Assembly: GCF_013340935.1 (NCBI RefSeq)
Contig: NZ_WHOS01000029.1
Span: forward strand, 28,402-92,401
Reading direction: 5' to 3'
Source of the DNA: Azospirillum melinis
Lineage (GTDB): Bacteria > Pseudomonadota > Alphaproteobacteria > Azospirillales > Azospirillaceae
Length of the DNA: 64,000 bases
The notes below the pieces were generated by a model. It had not been told where the DNA came from and made no database searches. It saw only the letters and a program-made list of their open reading frames with translations. Below are positions 17,602 to 25,884 of this stretch, piece after piece; within the stretch, counting starts at the first letter, position 1, and every line of letters begins with the position of its first letter. Both the position numbers and the translations under genes were made by a program.

Positions 17602-19152
17602 ATGGCCGGGCCGAAGACCTTTTACCTGACGACGCCGATCTATTACGTGAACGACGTGCCGCACATCGGCCACGCCTACACGACGCTTGCCTGCGACGTC
17701 CTCGCCCGGTTCATGCGCCTCGACGGCTATGACGTGAAGTTCCTGACCGGCACCGACGAGCATGGCCAGAAGGTGGAGAAGTCGGCGGAGAAGGCCGGCA
17801 TCGCGCCGCAGGACTTCACCGACCGGGTGTCGCAGAACTTCCGCGATCTCGTGTCGCTGATGAATTATTCCAACGACGACTTCATCCGCACCACCGAGCC
17901 GCGGCACGTCAAGTCGGTGCAGGCGCTGTGGACGGTTCTGAAGGATCGCGGCGAGATCTATCTCGGCTCCTACGCCGGCTGGTATTCGGTCCGCGACGAA
18001 GCCTTCTATGGCGAGGACGAGCTGACCACCAATGCCGAGGGCAAGAAGATCGCCCCGACCGGCGCCGAGTGCGAATGGGTCGAGGAGCCGTCCTACTTCT
18101 TCAAGCTCTCGGCCTGGCAGGACCGGCTGATCGAGTTCTACGAGCAGAACCCCGATTTCATCGCGCCGGCCGGCAAGCGCAACGAGGTGATGTCCTTCGT
18201 CAAGTCAGGCCTGAAGGATTTGTCGGTCAGCCGCACCACCTTCAAGTGGGGCATCCCGGTGCCGGGCGACGACGCCCACATCATGTATGTCTGGCTCGAC
18301 GCGCTGGCGAACTACATCACCGCCGTCGGCTATCCCGACACCACCGGCGACTATGCCAAATACTGGCCGGCCGACCTGCACATGGTCGGCAAGGACATCC
18401 TGCGTTTCCACGCCGTCTACTGGCCGGCCTTCCTGATGGCCGCCGGCCTGCAGCCCCCCCGCCGCGTGTTCGCCCATGGCTGGTGGACCATCGAAGGCCA
18501 GAAGATGTCGAAGTCGCTGGGCAACGTCATCGCTCCGGACTCGCTGGTCAACACCTACGGTCTCGACCAGACCCGCTATTTCCTGCTGCGCGAAGTGCCG
18601 TTCGGAAACGACGGCGACTTCTCGCACAAGCAGATGGTCAACCGGATCAACGGCAACCTCGCCAACGATTACGGCAATCTGGTGCAGCGCGTCCTGTCGA
18701 TGATCGGCAAGAACTGCGGCGCCGCCGTGCCGACGCCGGGTGCGTTCACCGAGGCCGACAACGCCCTGCTGGGCTCGGCCTACGGCATGCTCGACATCGT
18801 CCGGGCTGAGATCAGGGCGCAGGCCTTCCACAAGGCGCTCGACGCCATCTGGGCCGTGGTCGGCGACGCCAACCGCTATGTCGACGAACAGGCGCCGTGG
18901 GCGCTGAAGAAGACCGACCCGGCGCGCATGGCGACCGTGCTCTATGTACTGGCCGAGACGATCCGCCATCTGGCGATCCTGACCCAGCCGGTGATGCCTG
19001 ACGCCTCCGCCAAGATCCTCGACCTGCTGGCGCTGGGTCCGGATGCGCGTGGATTCGGCAATCTGGGTCCGTCCGGGGCGCTGGCCGCCGGCACGCCGCT
19101 GCCGACGCCGCAGGGCGTCTTCCCGCGCTATGTCGAAGAACCGAAAGTCTGA
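17602..19152 (+). CDS. metG: Methionyl-tRNA synthetase
   Basis: The product has 516 residues from the ATG at 17602; a GTG three codons upstream is less likely. Class I signature motifs are present: HIGHAYT near residue 22 and KMSKS near 300. The usual zinc-knuckle cysteine pairs are missing and there is no C-terminal tRNA-binding dimerisation domain, which is the short form common in alphaproteobacteria. It charges tRNA-Met with methionine. It heads a unit with tatD (nine bases later) and a metallo-beta-lactamase-fold gene. Confidence 0.97.
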   Translation: MAGPKTFYLTTPIYYVNDVPHIGHAYTTLACDVLARFMRLDGYDVKFLTGTDEHGQKVEKSAEKAGIAPQDFTDRVSQNFRDLVSLMNYSNDDFIRTTEPRHVKSVQALWTVLKDRGEIYLGSYAGWYSVRDEAFYGEDELTTNAEGKKIAPTGAECEWVEEPSYFFKLSAWQDRLIEFYEQNPDFIAPAGKRNEVMSFVKSGLKDLSVSRTTFKWGIPVPGDDAHIMYVWLDALANYITAVGYPDTTGDYAKYWPADLHMVGKDILRFHAVYWPAFLMAAGLQPPRRVFAHGWWTIEGQKMSKSLGNVIAPDSLVNTYGLDQTRYFLLREVPFGNDGDFSHKQMVNRINGNLANDYGNLVQRVLSMIGKNCGAAVPTPGAFTEADNALLGSAYGMLDIVRAEIRAQAFHKALDAIWAVVGDANRYVDEQAPWALKKTDPARMATVLYVLAETIRHLAILTQPVMPDASAKILDLLALGPDARGFGNLGPSGALAAGTPLPTPQGVFPRYVEEPKV

Positions 19153-19161
19153 GTTCCCAGT

Positions 19162-19956
19162 ATGCTCGTCGACAGCCATTGCCATCTCGACTTCCCCGAT
19201 TTCGCCGAAGAGCTGGATGCGGTCGTCGACCGCGCCCAGCAGGCTGGCATCGGGCGGATGGTCACCATCTGCACCTACATCAGCCGCTTCGACCGCATCC
19301 TGGCGGTGGCGGAACGCTACGACGACATCCTCTGCACGGTGGGGGTCCATCCCCATCAGGCGGCGGAGGAGTTCGCCATCACCACCGTCGACACGCTGGT
19401 CGAGCTGTCGCACCATCCCAAGGTGATCGGGCTGGGCGAGACCGGGCTCGACTATTTCTACGACAAGAGCCCGCGCGACCAGCAGCAGGAGTGTTTCCGC
19501 CGGCACATCCGCGCCAGCCTGGAGACCGGCCTGCCACTGATCATCCACACCCGCGACGCCGACGACGACACCATGCGCATCGTCAAGGAGGAAGCGGCCG
19601 GCCAGCCGGTAAAGGGGCTGCTGCACTGCTTCAGCTCCGGCCGGGCGCTGGCGGAGGAGGCGGTGGAGTACGGCTTCACCCTGTCGCTGTCGGGGATCGT
19701 CACCTTCAAGAAGTCGGAGGAGCTGCGTGCCATCGTGAAGGACGTGCCGCTCGACCGCATCCTGGTGGAGACGGACGCGCCCTATCTGGCGCCGATCCCC
19801 TTCCGCGGCAAGCGCAACGAGCCTGCCTATGTCGCCCACACAGCGGCCTGCGTGGCAGAGGTGAAGGGCGTCTCGGCGGAGGAACTGGCCCGCGTCACCA
19901 CCGACAACTTCTTCCGCCTGTTCGACAAAGCCGCCCAGCACAAGGCCGCTGCATGA
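19162..19956 (+). CDS. tatD: TatD family metal-dependent hydrolase
   Basis: The 264-residue product is a TIM-barrel hydrolase with the family metal ligands: DSHCHLDF at the start, GLGETGLDYFYD, IIHTRDADDD, GLLHCFSSG and the signature ETDAPYLAPIPFRGKRNEPAYV. TatD proteins act as 3'-5' exonucleases on DNA or as other phosphoesterases. The gene lies between metG and an MBL-fold hydrolase with a four-base ATGA overlap into the latter, an order conserved in many alphaproteobacteria. Confidence 0.95.
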   Translation: MLVDSHCHLDFPDFAEELDAVVDRAQQAGIGRMVTICTYISRFDRILAVAERYDDILCTVGVHPHQAAEEFAITTVDTLVELSHHPKVIGLGETGLDYFYDKSPRDQQQECFRRHIRASLETGLPLIIHTRDADDDTMRIVKEEAAGQPVKGLLHCFSSGRALAEEAVEYGFTLSLSGIVTFKKSEELRAIVKDVPLDRILVETDAPYLAPIPFRGKRNEPAYVAHTAACVAEVKGVSAEELARVTTDNFFRLFDKAAQHKAAA

Positions 19957-20762
19957 GTGAAGCCGGCGCATCACCCGGCGCTGCGCGCGTAACCGTCCTT
20001 GGCTGCGGCGGATCGCGCGGCGTGCCGGCGATCGCCGGTGTGCCCGGCGGCCAGTGGGGCCGCTGCGACCCCGCCAACCCGAAAAACCGGCGCATGCGCC
20101 CGTCGGTCCTGGTCGAGCGGGACGGTGTATCGGTGCTGGTCGATACCTCCCCCGACCTGCGTCAGCAGCTGCTGGACAGCGGCTGCGCGCGGCTGGACGC
20201 CGTGTTGTGGACGCACCAGCATGCCGACCATTGCCACGGCATCGACGAGCTGCGCGAGATCTGCCGCCACATGCATGCGCCGATCGACGCCTATGGCTGG
20301 GACGAGCATCTGCGCGACATCGAGCTGCGCTTCCCCTACTGCTTCGATCCGCTGCCGGAGGGCTATCCCTTCTACCGACCGGTGTTGAACACCCACCGCA
20401 TTAACGGACCGTTCAGCGTCAAGGGGATGGAGATCGCGCCGTTCGAGCAGGACCACGGCTATATGCGGACGGTCGGCTACCGGTTCGGCAGCTTTGCCTA
20501 TTCGACCGACGTGGTGCGGCTGGACGACCGGGCGTTCGAGGCGCTGGCGGGGATCGACACCTGGGTGGTCGATTGCGGCCGGCTGGAGCCGCCGCATCCC
20601 GTGCATGCGCATCTGGCGCTGACGCTGGAATGGATCGAGCGGGTGCAGCCGCGGCGGGCCTATCTGACCCACATGGACAACAGCATGGACTACGATAGCC
20701 TGCGGCGGATTCTGCCGGAGGGGGTCGAGCCGGCATATGATGGGCTGGTGATCGAGGTCTAG
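19953..20762 (+). CDS. MBL-fold metallohydrolase (PhnP/lactamase_B type)
   Basis: The product has 269 residues. The ATG overlaps the tatD stop (ATGA). The beta-lactamase-like metal motif is THQHADHCHG, preceded by VTVLGCGGSRGVPA and VLVDTSPDLRQQLLDSG, with later ligands in FEQDHGY, YSTDV and LTHMDNSM. This resembles the PhnP phosphodiesterase group. The in vivo substrate is unknown; with metG and tatD next to it, a nucleic-acid or nucleotide-repair role is possible but unproven. Confidence 0.88.
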   Translation: MSEAGASPGAARVTVLGCGGSRGVPAIAGVPGGQWGRCDPANPKNRRMRPSVLVERDGVSVLVDTSPDLRQQLLDSGCARLDAVLWTHQHADHCHGIDELREICRHMHAPIDAYGWDEHLRDIELRFPYCFDPLPEGYPFYRPVLNTHRINGPFSVKGMEIAPFEQDHGYMRTVGYRFGSFAYSTDVVRLDDRAFEALAGIDTWVVDCGRLEPPHPVHAHLALTLEWIERVQPRRAYLTHMDNSMDYDSLRRILPEGVEPAYDGLVIEV

Positions 20763-20763
20763 A

Positions 20764-20864
20764 GTGTGATCGGTTCAAGCGGAATCGCTTGAAGCGTGAA
20801 TCACACGGAAGGCCAAAAGCCTAGAGTCTGTCTGGCGCTTCAATAAGCATCAAACAGACTCTAG
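20764..20864. repeat. Pair of large inverted-repeat hairpins between convergent genes
   Basis: Two nested structures fill the space after the MBL gene. The first has outer arms GTGTGAT (20764-20770) and ATCACAC (20800-20806) and inner arms TTCAAGCG (20774-20781) and CGCTTGAA (20786-20793). The second has arms CTAGAGTCTGT (20821-20831) and ACAGACTCTAG (20854-20864). Neither ends in a clear T run. They look like an intergenic repeat family or a convergent terminator region. Whether other copies exist in the genome cannot be seen here. Confidence 0.75.
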
Positions 20865-20873
20865 GTCTCGCCC

Positions 20874-20901
20874 GGGAGGAGGTGGAAATCCACCCCCTCC
20901 C
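20874..20901 (-). terminator. Hairpin after the first takP-like gene
   Basis: GGGAGG-GGTGG pairs with CCACC-CCTCCC around an AAAT loop, nine bases past the stop of the leftward gene at 20911. There is no T run, so it may be a stabilising 3' hairpin or a weak terminator. Confidence 0.5.
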
Positions 20902-20910
20902 AGCAGACGC

Positions 20911-22008
20911 TTACTTCTTCTTCTCAAGCGGCGGCGCCGCATAGACGAAGCGGTCGAAGCTGTATTCGGCGACGCGGAACCACAGATACTCTTCCTCGCG
21001 GAACTTCTTCCACGCGTCGTAGATCTTGCGGAACTTCTCGTTCTTCGCCGCTTCGTCCTCGTAGACCTCGATGGCCGCCTGATAGCAGGCCTGCATCACC
21101 TCGTTCGGGAAGGGGCGCAGCTGGGTGCCGCTGGCGACGAGGCGCTTCAGCGCGGTCATGTTCTGGACGTCGTACTTGCCCAGCATGTCCAGCGTCGCGT
21201 CGGCGCAGGCCGCTTGCAGCGCCGCCTTGTAGGTGGGCGGCAGCGATTCGAACTTCTCCTTGCCGAACAGCATGGAGACCTGCGGGCCGCCTTCCCACCA
21301 GCCGGGATAATAATAGTATTTCGCGACCTTCTGGAAGCCGAGCTTCTCGTCGTCATAGGGGCCGACGAACTCGGCGCCGTCGATGGTGCCCTTTTCCAGC
21401 GCCGGATAGATGTCGCCGCCGCCGATCTGCTGCGGCACGACGCCGAGCTTGGCCATGATGGTGCCGGCATAGCCGCCGATGCGGAACTTCAGGCCCTTCA
21501 GATCCTCGACCGTCTTGATTTCCTTGCGGAACCAGCCGCCCATCTGGGTTCCGGTGTTGCCGGCGCCGATGGCGACGAGGTTGTGGCCGGCGAAGAACTC
21601 CGCCATCAGCTCCTTGCCGCCGCCATGGGTCATCCAGGCGTTCTGCTGGCGGGCGTTCAGGCCGAACGGCATCGCCGCATCGAAGGCGAAGGTCGGATCC
21701 TTGCCGACGTAATAGTAGGAGACGGTGTGGCCGCACTCGATGGTGTTGTCCTTCACCGCGTCCAGAACCTGGAGCGCCGGAACGATTTCGCCAGCCGCGA
21801 AGACGCGGATCTGGAACTTGCCGTCCGTCAGCTCGGCCACGCGCTTCGCCACGAACTCCGCACCGCCATAGATGGTGTCGAGGCTCTTGGGGAAGCTGGA
21901 GGCGCAGCGCCACTTGATCTCGGGCGCGGACTGGGCGATGGCGGGGGCGGCAAGCGTGCTGGCGGCGACGCCCACACCGGCGGAGGTCAGAAATGCACGA
22001 CGTTTCAT
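20911..22008 (-). CDS. TRAP transporter substrate-binding protein, TakP-like (copy 1)
   Basis: The product has 365 residues from ATG 22008, preceded by AAGGGAG. The leader MKRRAFLTSAGVGVAAS ... APAIAQS looks like a twin-arginine-type or Sec signal. The mature part carries the pattern of the 2-oxoacid-binding TRAP proteins (TakP of Rhodobacter sphaeroides): SSFPKSLDTIYGGAE, AGEIVPALQVLDAV, HTVSYYYVGKDPTFAF, GNTGTQMGGWFRKEI, PQQIGGGDIYPALEKGTIDGAEFVGPYDDEKLGF and YYYPGWWEGGP. It would bind a 2-oxoacid or similar carboxylate in the periplasm for a DctQM permease. No permease gene is nearby. A close paralogue lies at 49583-50671. Confidence 0.92.
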   Translation of the reverse strand: MKRRAFLTSAGVGVAASTLAAPAIAQSAPEIKWRCASSFPKSLDTIYGGAEFVAKRVAELTDGKFQIRVFAAGEIVPALQVLDAVKDNTIECGHTVSYYYVGKDPTFAFDAAMPFGLNARQQNAWMTHGGGKELMAEFFAGHNLVAIGAGNTGTQMGGWFRKEIKTVEDLKGLKFRIGGYAGTIMAKLGVVPQQIGGGDIYPALEKGTIDGAEFVGPYDDEKLGFQKVAKYYYYPGWWEGGPQVSMLFGKEKFESLPPTYKAALQAACADATLDMLGKYDVQNMTALKRLVASGTQLRPFPNEVMQACYQAAIEVYEDEAAKNEKFRKIYDAWKKFREEEYLWFRVAEYSFDRFVYAAPPLEKKK

Positions 22009-22625
22009 CCAGAAGCTCCCTTGTCCATTCTCGTTATGAGTTATGAGTTCTTGTCGCCGGACCGGCAGAGCCCCCGCGCTGGGGGCGGCCGGGCCGCACC
22101 CGTCAAGGCCCGGTCCTTCACAGGACAGGACGAAACCGGGTGAGCGGGGAAAGCGGGAATGAGTGGGATGCACGCTCGACCAGCCCGGACGTCGCACCGC
22201 GGGGAACCGCGGGAGCGGAGGGCGCCTGCGCAAGGCGATCCCGTCCGGTCCCGCGGTTCCCCGGCGTTGGTGTGCGTTTCCTCCCGTCCATCCGGGATTG
22301 CCGCCGGCCTTCCGGCCGATCCGCCCCAGCTTTCTTTTGCTGTCCGGATTATGCAGGAAGCAAACGGTCCGGATCAAGTGCGAACGGGAATTGAGGTCTG
22401 TATTTCAGAGGTTTAAGGCTGCGGCGCGAAGCCGCGGGTTCCATTCAACCATTGGCCCCGACGACGGCCCAACCCCATTCCCGACCCATTCGGCGCTTAG
22501 TGTCTCGACTCCGGCGCCCGCACCCCCATCTTTTGCAAGGCGCGCCCCGGGAACCGGGCCCGGCTGAATTGTTGATGAGGGCGGAGCAGACACTTGCGGG
22601 TTGAACGGCCATGAGGGGCGCGGCC
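22009..22625. other. Intergenic region without a convincing gene
   Basis: About 617 bases separate the divergent takP-like and opgC-like genes. Short open frames occur on both strands but none has a good ribosome site together with protein-like composition. A direct repeat (TTATGAG twice, near 22033-22046) lies just upstream of the takP-like start. The remainder is GC-rich with a slightly AT-richer stretch at 22320-22420 that could hold the promoter for the rightward operon. I see no clear operator. Confidence 0.6.
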
Positions 22626-23798
22626 ATGAAAAACGCGACTTTGGCGGACAGCGGGAACGAGACGGCGGCGCGCGACCTGCGGCTGGACTTCTTCCGCGGT
22701 CTGGCCCTGTGGTTCATCTTCGTGAACCACATTCCGGCCAACCAGATCTCGTGGGCCACGCCGCGGAATTTCGGGCTGAGCGACGCCACCGAGATCTTCG
22801 TCTTCATCTCCGGCTACACCGCAGCCCTGGTCTATGGCCGGACGCTGGACCGGCAGGGAATGCCGATGGCGGCGGCACAGGTGCTCCACCGCTGCTGGAC
22901 GCTGTACGCCACCTACATCATCCTGTTCTTCGCCTACACCGCGCAGATCGCCTACACCGCCCGCGCCTTCGACAGTCCGCTGTTCGCGGAGGAGATGGGC
23001 ATCGCCGGCTATTTCCAGGACCCGGTCACCGCCCTGACCCAGGCCATCCTGCTGAAATTCCGGCCGGCCAACCTCGATGTGCTGCCGCTCTACATCGTGC
23101 TTCTGCTGGCCTTCGCACTCGTCCTGCCGGCCCTGCGCCGCATGCCGCTGGGGGTGCTGGCGGGATCGGCGGTGCTCTATCTGGCGGCGCGTCAGTGGGG
23201 GTGGAACCTGCCGACATATCCGGATGGCGGCGTCTGGTACTTCAATCCCTTCACCTGGCAGTTCCTGTTCGTGCTGGGGGCGTCACTGCAGTTCCAACCG
23301 GATCTTCGGACGACGCTGACCCGCGTCCGCCGGCCGGTGGCGGTCGCCGCCGGGGCCGTCCTGCTGGGCAGCCTGTTCCTGACGTTGTCCTGGAAATTCG
23401 CCCCGCTGCACGCACTGATCCCGGTGTGGCTGACGGAGATCCTCTATCCCATCAGCAAGACCGACCTCGACCCGCTGCGTTTGCTGCATTTCTTCGCACT
23501 GGCCTATCTGGTGCTGTGGCTGGTGCCGGCGGGGGCGTCCTGGCTGCGCGGACCGCTGGCCGCCCCGCTGCTCGCCTGCGGGAAGCAGTCGCTGCATGTG
23601 TTCTGCCTGGGCGTTCTGCTGTCCTTCGCCGGCCAGACGGTGCTTGTGCATGTCAGCGGCTCGCTTTCCGCCCAGTTCCTTGTTACGGTGCTGGGCATCG
23701 CCACGATGGTGCTGATGGCGCGCTTCCTGAACTGGTACCAGTCGGCAGAACGGGCGCGGCGCCACCGGGTTCCGGCCACAACGAAGATGGGCACATGA
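22626..23798 (+). CDS. opgC: OpgC-domain membrane acyltransferase
   Basis: The product has 390 residues from ATG 22626 (GAGGGG upstream; an ATG at 22611 is the alternative). It matches the OpgC family: RLDFFRGLALWFIFVNHIPAN at the N-terminus, then FGLSDATEIFVFISGYTAALVYGR, and about ten hydrophobic spans up to the Arg-rich tail. OpgC transfers succinyl groups to osmoregulated periplasmic glucans in Escherichia coli, and relatives acylate other envelope glycans. Two secreted SGNH-type proteins follow with 7-bp and overlapping spacing. This suggests a membrane transferase working with periplasmic partners, though the acceptor and the acyl group are unknown. Confidence 0.85.
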   Translation: MKNATLADSGNETAARDLRLDFFRGLALWFIFVNHIPANQISWATPRNFGLSDATEIFVFISGYTAALVYGRTLDRQGMPMAAAQVLHRCWTLYATYIILFFAYTAQIAYTARAFDSPLFAEEMGIAGYFQDPVTALTQAILLKFRPANLDVLPLYIVLLLAFALVLPALRRMPLGVLAGSAVLYLAARQWGWNLPTYPDGGVWYFNPFTWQFLFVLGASLQFQPDLRTTLTRVRRPVAVAAGAVLLGSLFLTLSWKFAPLHALIPVWLTEILYPISKTDLDPLRLLHFFALAYLVLWLVPAGASWLRGPLAAPLLACGKQSLHVFCLGVLLSFAGQTVLVHVSGSLSAQFLVTVLGIATMVLMARFLNWYQSAERARRHRVPATTKMGT

Positions 23799-23805
23799 GG
23801 GGTGC

Positions 23806-24624
23806 ATGGCGCGAAGGCAGGGGCAAAGGCGGGGACGGCGATTGCTGACCGTCACGGCGATCCTGCTGGCGGCAGTGCTGTTCGTTTCGCCCGATCGCGT
23901 CCTGGCGGACCAATCCGCCGCACCGTCCGTCGACCCCGCCTGTACCGTGCCGGAGTCCATCCTCGCTCCCGGCAGTGGTCTGCCGCGGGTGTCGGCGCAA
24001 CTGGCCGCCGGCCGGCCCCTGTCGGTGCTGGTCGTCCATTCCGCGAAATCCCCGCCCAAGCCCGGCATCGTCGGCTATCCCGCCCGGCTTGAAAGCGAAT
24101 TGAAGCGCCGCCTGCCCGGCCGCGAGGTCAGCACCGCCGTGCTGAGCCTTCCCGGCGAAGCGGCCCCGGCAATGGTCGCCCCGCTGACACAGGCGGTGGA
24201 GGACCAGCGGCCGGCGCTGGTCGTCTGGCAGACCGGCACGGTCGACGCCATGCGCAGCCTGGATCTGGAAAGTTTCGGCACGGCGCTGCAGTCGGGCATC
24301 GCCGAGGTTCAGCGCCGCGGCGCCGACATCGTCATCATGGACATGCAGTACAGCATGCACACCGCGCAGCTGATCGACTTCGCCCCCTACGTGTCCTACA
24401 TGTCCTGGCTGTCCCAGAGTTCCGACGTCTTTCACTTCCCCCGCTACGACATCATGCGGCATTGGGTGGAGGACGGCCGGGTCGATTTCGCCGACGAATC
24501 GGACGAAGCGAAACGGCGTTCTTATGAATTCGTTCACCAATGCATCGGACAATTGCTGGCACAAAGCGTCGCGACGATGATCGACCCTCTGTCGATCGGC
24601 CGGCGCACCGGAGCGAGCAATTGA
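23806..24624 (+). CDS. Secreted SGNH-like protein with degenerate catalytic motifs
   Basis: The product has 272 residues. The ATG follows opgC by seven bases, with GAGGGG upstream. After a basic start, a hydrophobic leader ends at VLA-DQSA, so export is expected. The core resembles the next gene in order and spacing (SVLVVHSAKS; PALVVWQTGTVDAMRS; DIVIMDMQYSMHTAQLIDFAPYVSYMSWL; FHFPRYDIMRHWVEDGRVDF). Block I lacks the usual GDS/GSS serine context, and the C-terminal Asp-X-X-His is not present (DEAKRRSYEFVHQ instead). It may be a non-catalytic binding partner or have altered chemistry. The SGNH assignment rests on likeness to its neighbour. Confidence 0.7.
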   Translation: MARRQGQRRGRRLLTVTAILLAAVLFVSPDRVLADQSAAPSVDPACTVPESILAPGSGLPRVSAQLAAGRPLSVLVVHSAKSPPKPGIVGYPARLESELKRRLPGREVSTAVLSLPGEAAPAMVAPLTQAVEDQRPALVVWQTGTVDAMRSLDLESFGTALQSGIAEVQRRGADIVIMDMQYSMHTAQLIDFAPYVSYMSWLSQSSDVFHFPRYDIMRHWVEDGRVDFADESDEAKRRSYEFVHQCIGQLLAQSVATMIDPLSIGRRTGASN

Positions 24625-25418
24625 GGTCTGTCCTGCCGTCCGCCGTCCGCATCCTGTCGCTGATCGCCACTCTGACCATCGCCAACCTGGCCGTTTCCGT
24701 TCCGGCCCAGGCAGCAGAGTCCGCGGCATCCGCCAATTGCCAGCTTCCGCGGGGCGCGTCCGCCCTTTCGATCCCGCTGACGCAACTGTCGCAACGCATC
24801 GCGACGGGCGTGCCGATCCGCATCGTCGCCATCGGCTCCTCCTCCACCGCCGGGGCGGGGGCGAGTGCGCCGGACAAGGCCTATCCGGCCCGGCTCGACC
24901 ATTACCTGAGCGAGCGGTTCCGCAACGCCGACATCGCGGTCCTGAACCGCGGGATCAACGGCGAGACCGACGACCAGACCGAAAAGCGGATCGAGGCCGA
25001 CGCGCTGGCAGCCAAGCCCGATCTGGTGATCTGGCAGGTGGGTGCGAACACGGTGCTGCGCGACGGCGACCAGTCCTTGAGCGAGCGGTCGGTCCGCCAA
25101 GGCGTGGCGCGGCTGCGCGCCGCCGGGATCGACGTGGTGCTGATGGACCTGCAATACGCCCCGAAGATGCTGGAAAAGACCGGCGTCGCCCCGATGCTGA
25201 CCCGCATCGCCGGAATCGCCGCCGACAACCGCGTCGGACTCTTCCACCGCTATGACGTGATGCGGTCGCTGGTGGAGACCCGTGGGATGACCATGGCCGA
25301 CCTGATCGGGCCGGACGGCGTCCATGGGAACGACGCCGGATACGACTGCGTCGCCCGCATGCTGGCGGTCGGCATCGAGGATGCGGTGAACGTACACAAC
25401 AGCGGCCTTCAACGGTAA
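24621..25418 (+). CDS. Secreted SGNH/GDSL hydrolase or transferase
   Basis: The product has 265 residues from a TTG at 24621 that overlaps the previous stop (TTGA); an ATG at 24540 would overlap the previous gene by 84 bases. A signal peptide precedes AQA-AESA. SGNH blocks are visible: VAIGSSSTAGAGA (serine), LNRGINGETDDQT (glycine), WQVGANTVLRDGD (asparagine) and GPDGVHGNDAGYDC (Asp and His). The fold and motifs indicate an esterase or acyltransferase acting in the periplasm, probably on the product of the upstream OpgC-like enzyme. Confidence 0.83.
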   Translation: MRSVLPSAVRILSLIATLTIANLAVSVPAQAAESAASANCQLPRGASALSIPLTQLSQRIATGVPIRIVAIGSSSTAGAGASAPDKAYPARLDHYLSERFRNADIAVLNRGINGETDDQTEKRIEADALAAKPDLVIWQVGANTVLRDGDQSLSERSVRQGVARLRAAGIDVVLMDLQYAPKMLEKTGVAPMLTRIAGIAADNRVGLFHRYDVMRSLVETRGMTMADLIGPDGVHGNDAGYDCVARMLAVGIEDAVNVHNSGLQR

Positions 25419-25464
25419 CAGAAGCGGGGGGCGGACTTCCGCGCAGCAACGCCCCCTGCCCCCC

Positions 25465-25848
25465 TCAGCGCTGCATCATCGCGCTTTCCTTGCCGCAGAG
25501 GAAAAACACCTTCGAGTAGACCTTCAGCAACGCATCGGTCAGCGCCTGCACCTCCGGGCTGCCCATGGCGCGCGGCTTGGCGGGATCGACATGCAGGACG
25601 CAGCTGTCCTTCACGTCGTTGAAGGCGGCCAGCGCGTGGATGCGGTCGGGACGGAACTCGTCGGGGAAATTCTCGTCCATCAGCCAGAAGCACTGGAAGT
25701 TCCGGCAGGATTGCGGCCGCTCCTCGTAGATCGAGCAGCCTTTGCCCTGGTCGCAGGAGGCGCACCACTTGGCGGAGGGCTTCTTCAGCTCGGGCACACC
25801 CATCAGCTTGCAGCACAGGGTGCATTCACCGCAGGTGCGGTCGGACAT
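25465..25848 (-). CDS. YkgJ-family cysteine-cluster protein
   Basis: The product has 127 residues from ATG 25848, preceded by GGAG at eight bases. The N-terminal half holds the cysteine cluster CGECTLCCK ... WCASCDQGKGCSIYEERPQSCRNFQC, a likely metal or iron-sulfur site of the CxxCxxCC type. A helical C-terminal half follows. The function of the family is not known; some members sit with ferritin-like or flagellin-modification genes. Here it lies between an SGNH gene (convergent) and a c-di-GMP enzyme upstream on the same strand. Confidence 0.85.
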   Translation of the reverse strand: MSDRTCGECTLCCKLMGVPELKKPSAKWCASCDQGKGCSIYEERPQSCRNFQCFWLMDENFPDEFRPDRIHALAAFNDVKDSCVLHVDPAKPRAMGSPEVQALTDALLKVYSKVFFLCGKESAMMQR

Positions 25849-25884
25849 CACGGAAACTCCAAATAACAACGGCTCGCAGCGGCT

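Noticed and set aside
22159..22567. Short plus-strand frames in the gap before opgC
   Set aside because: Three overlapping frames with Pro/Arg/Ser-rich translations and no ribosome site; none is better than chance.
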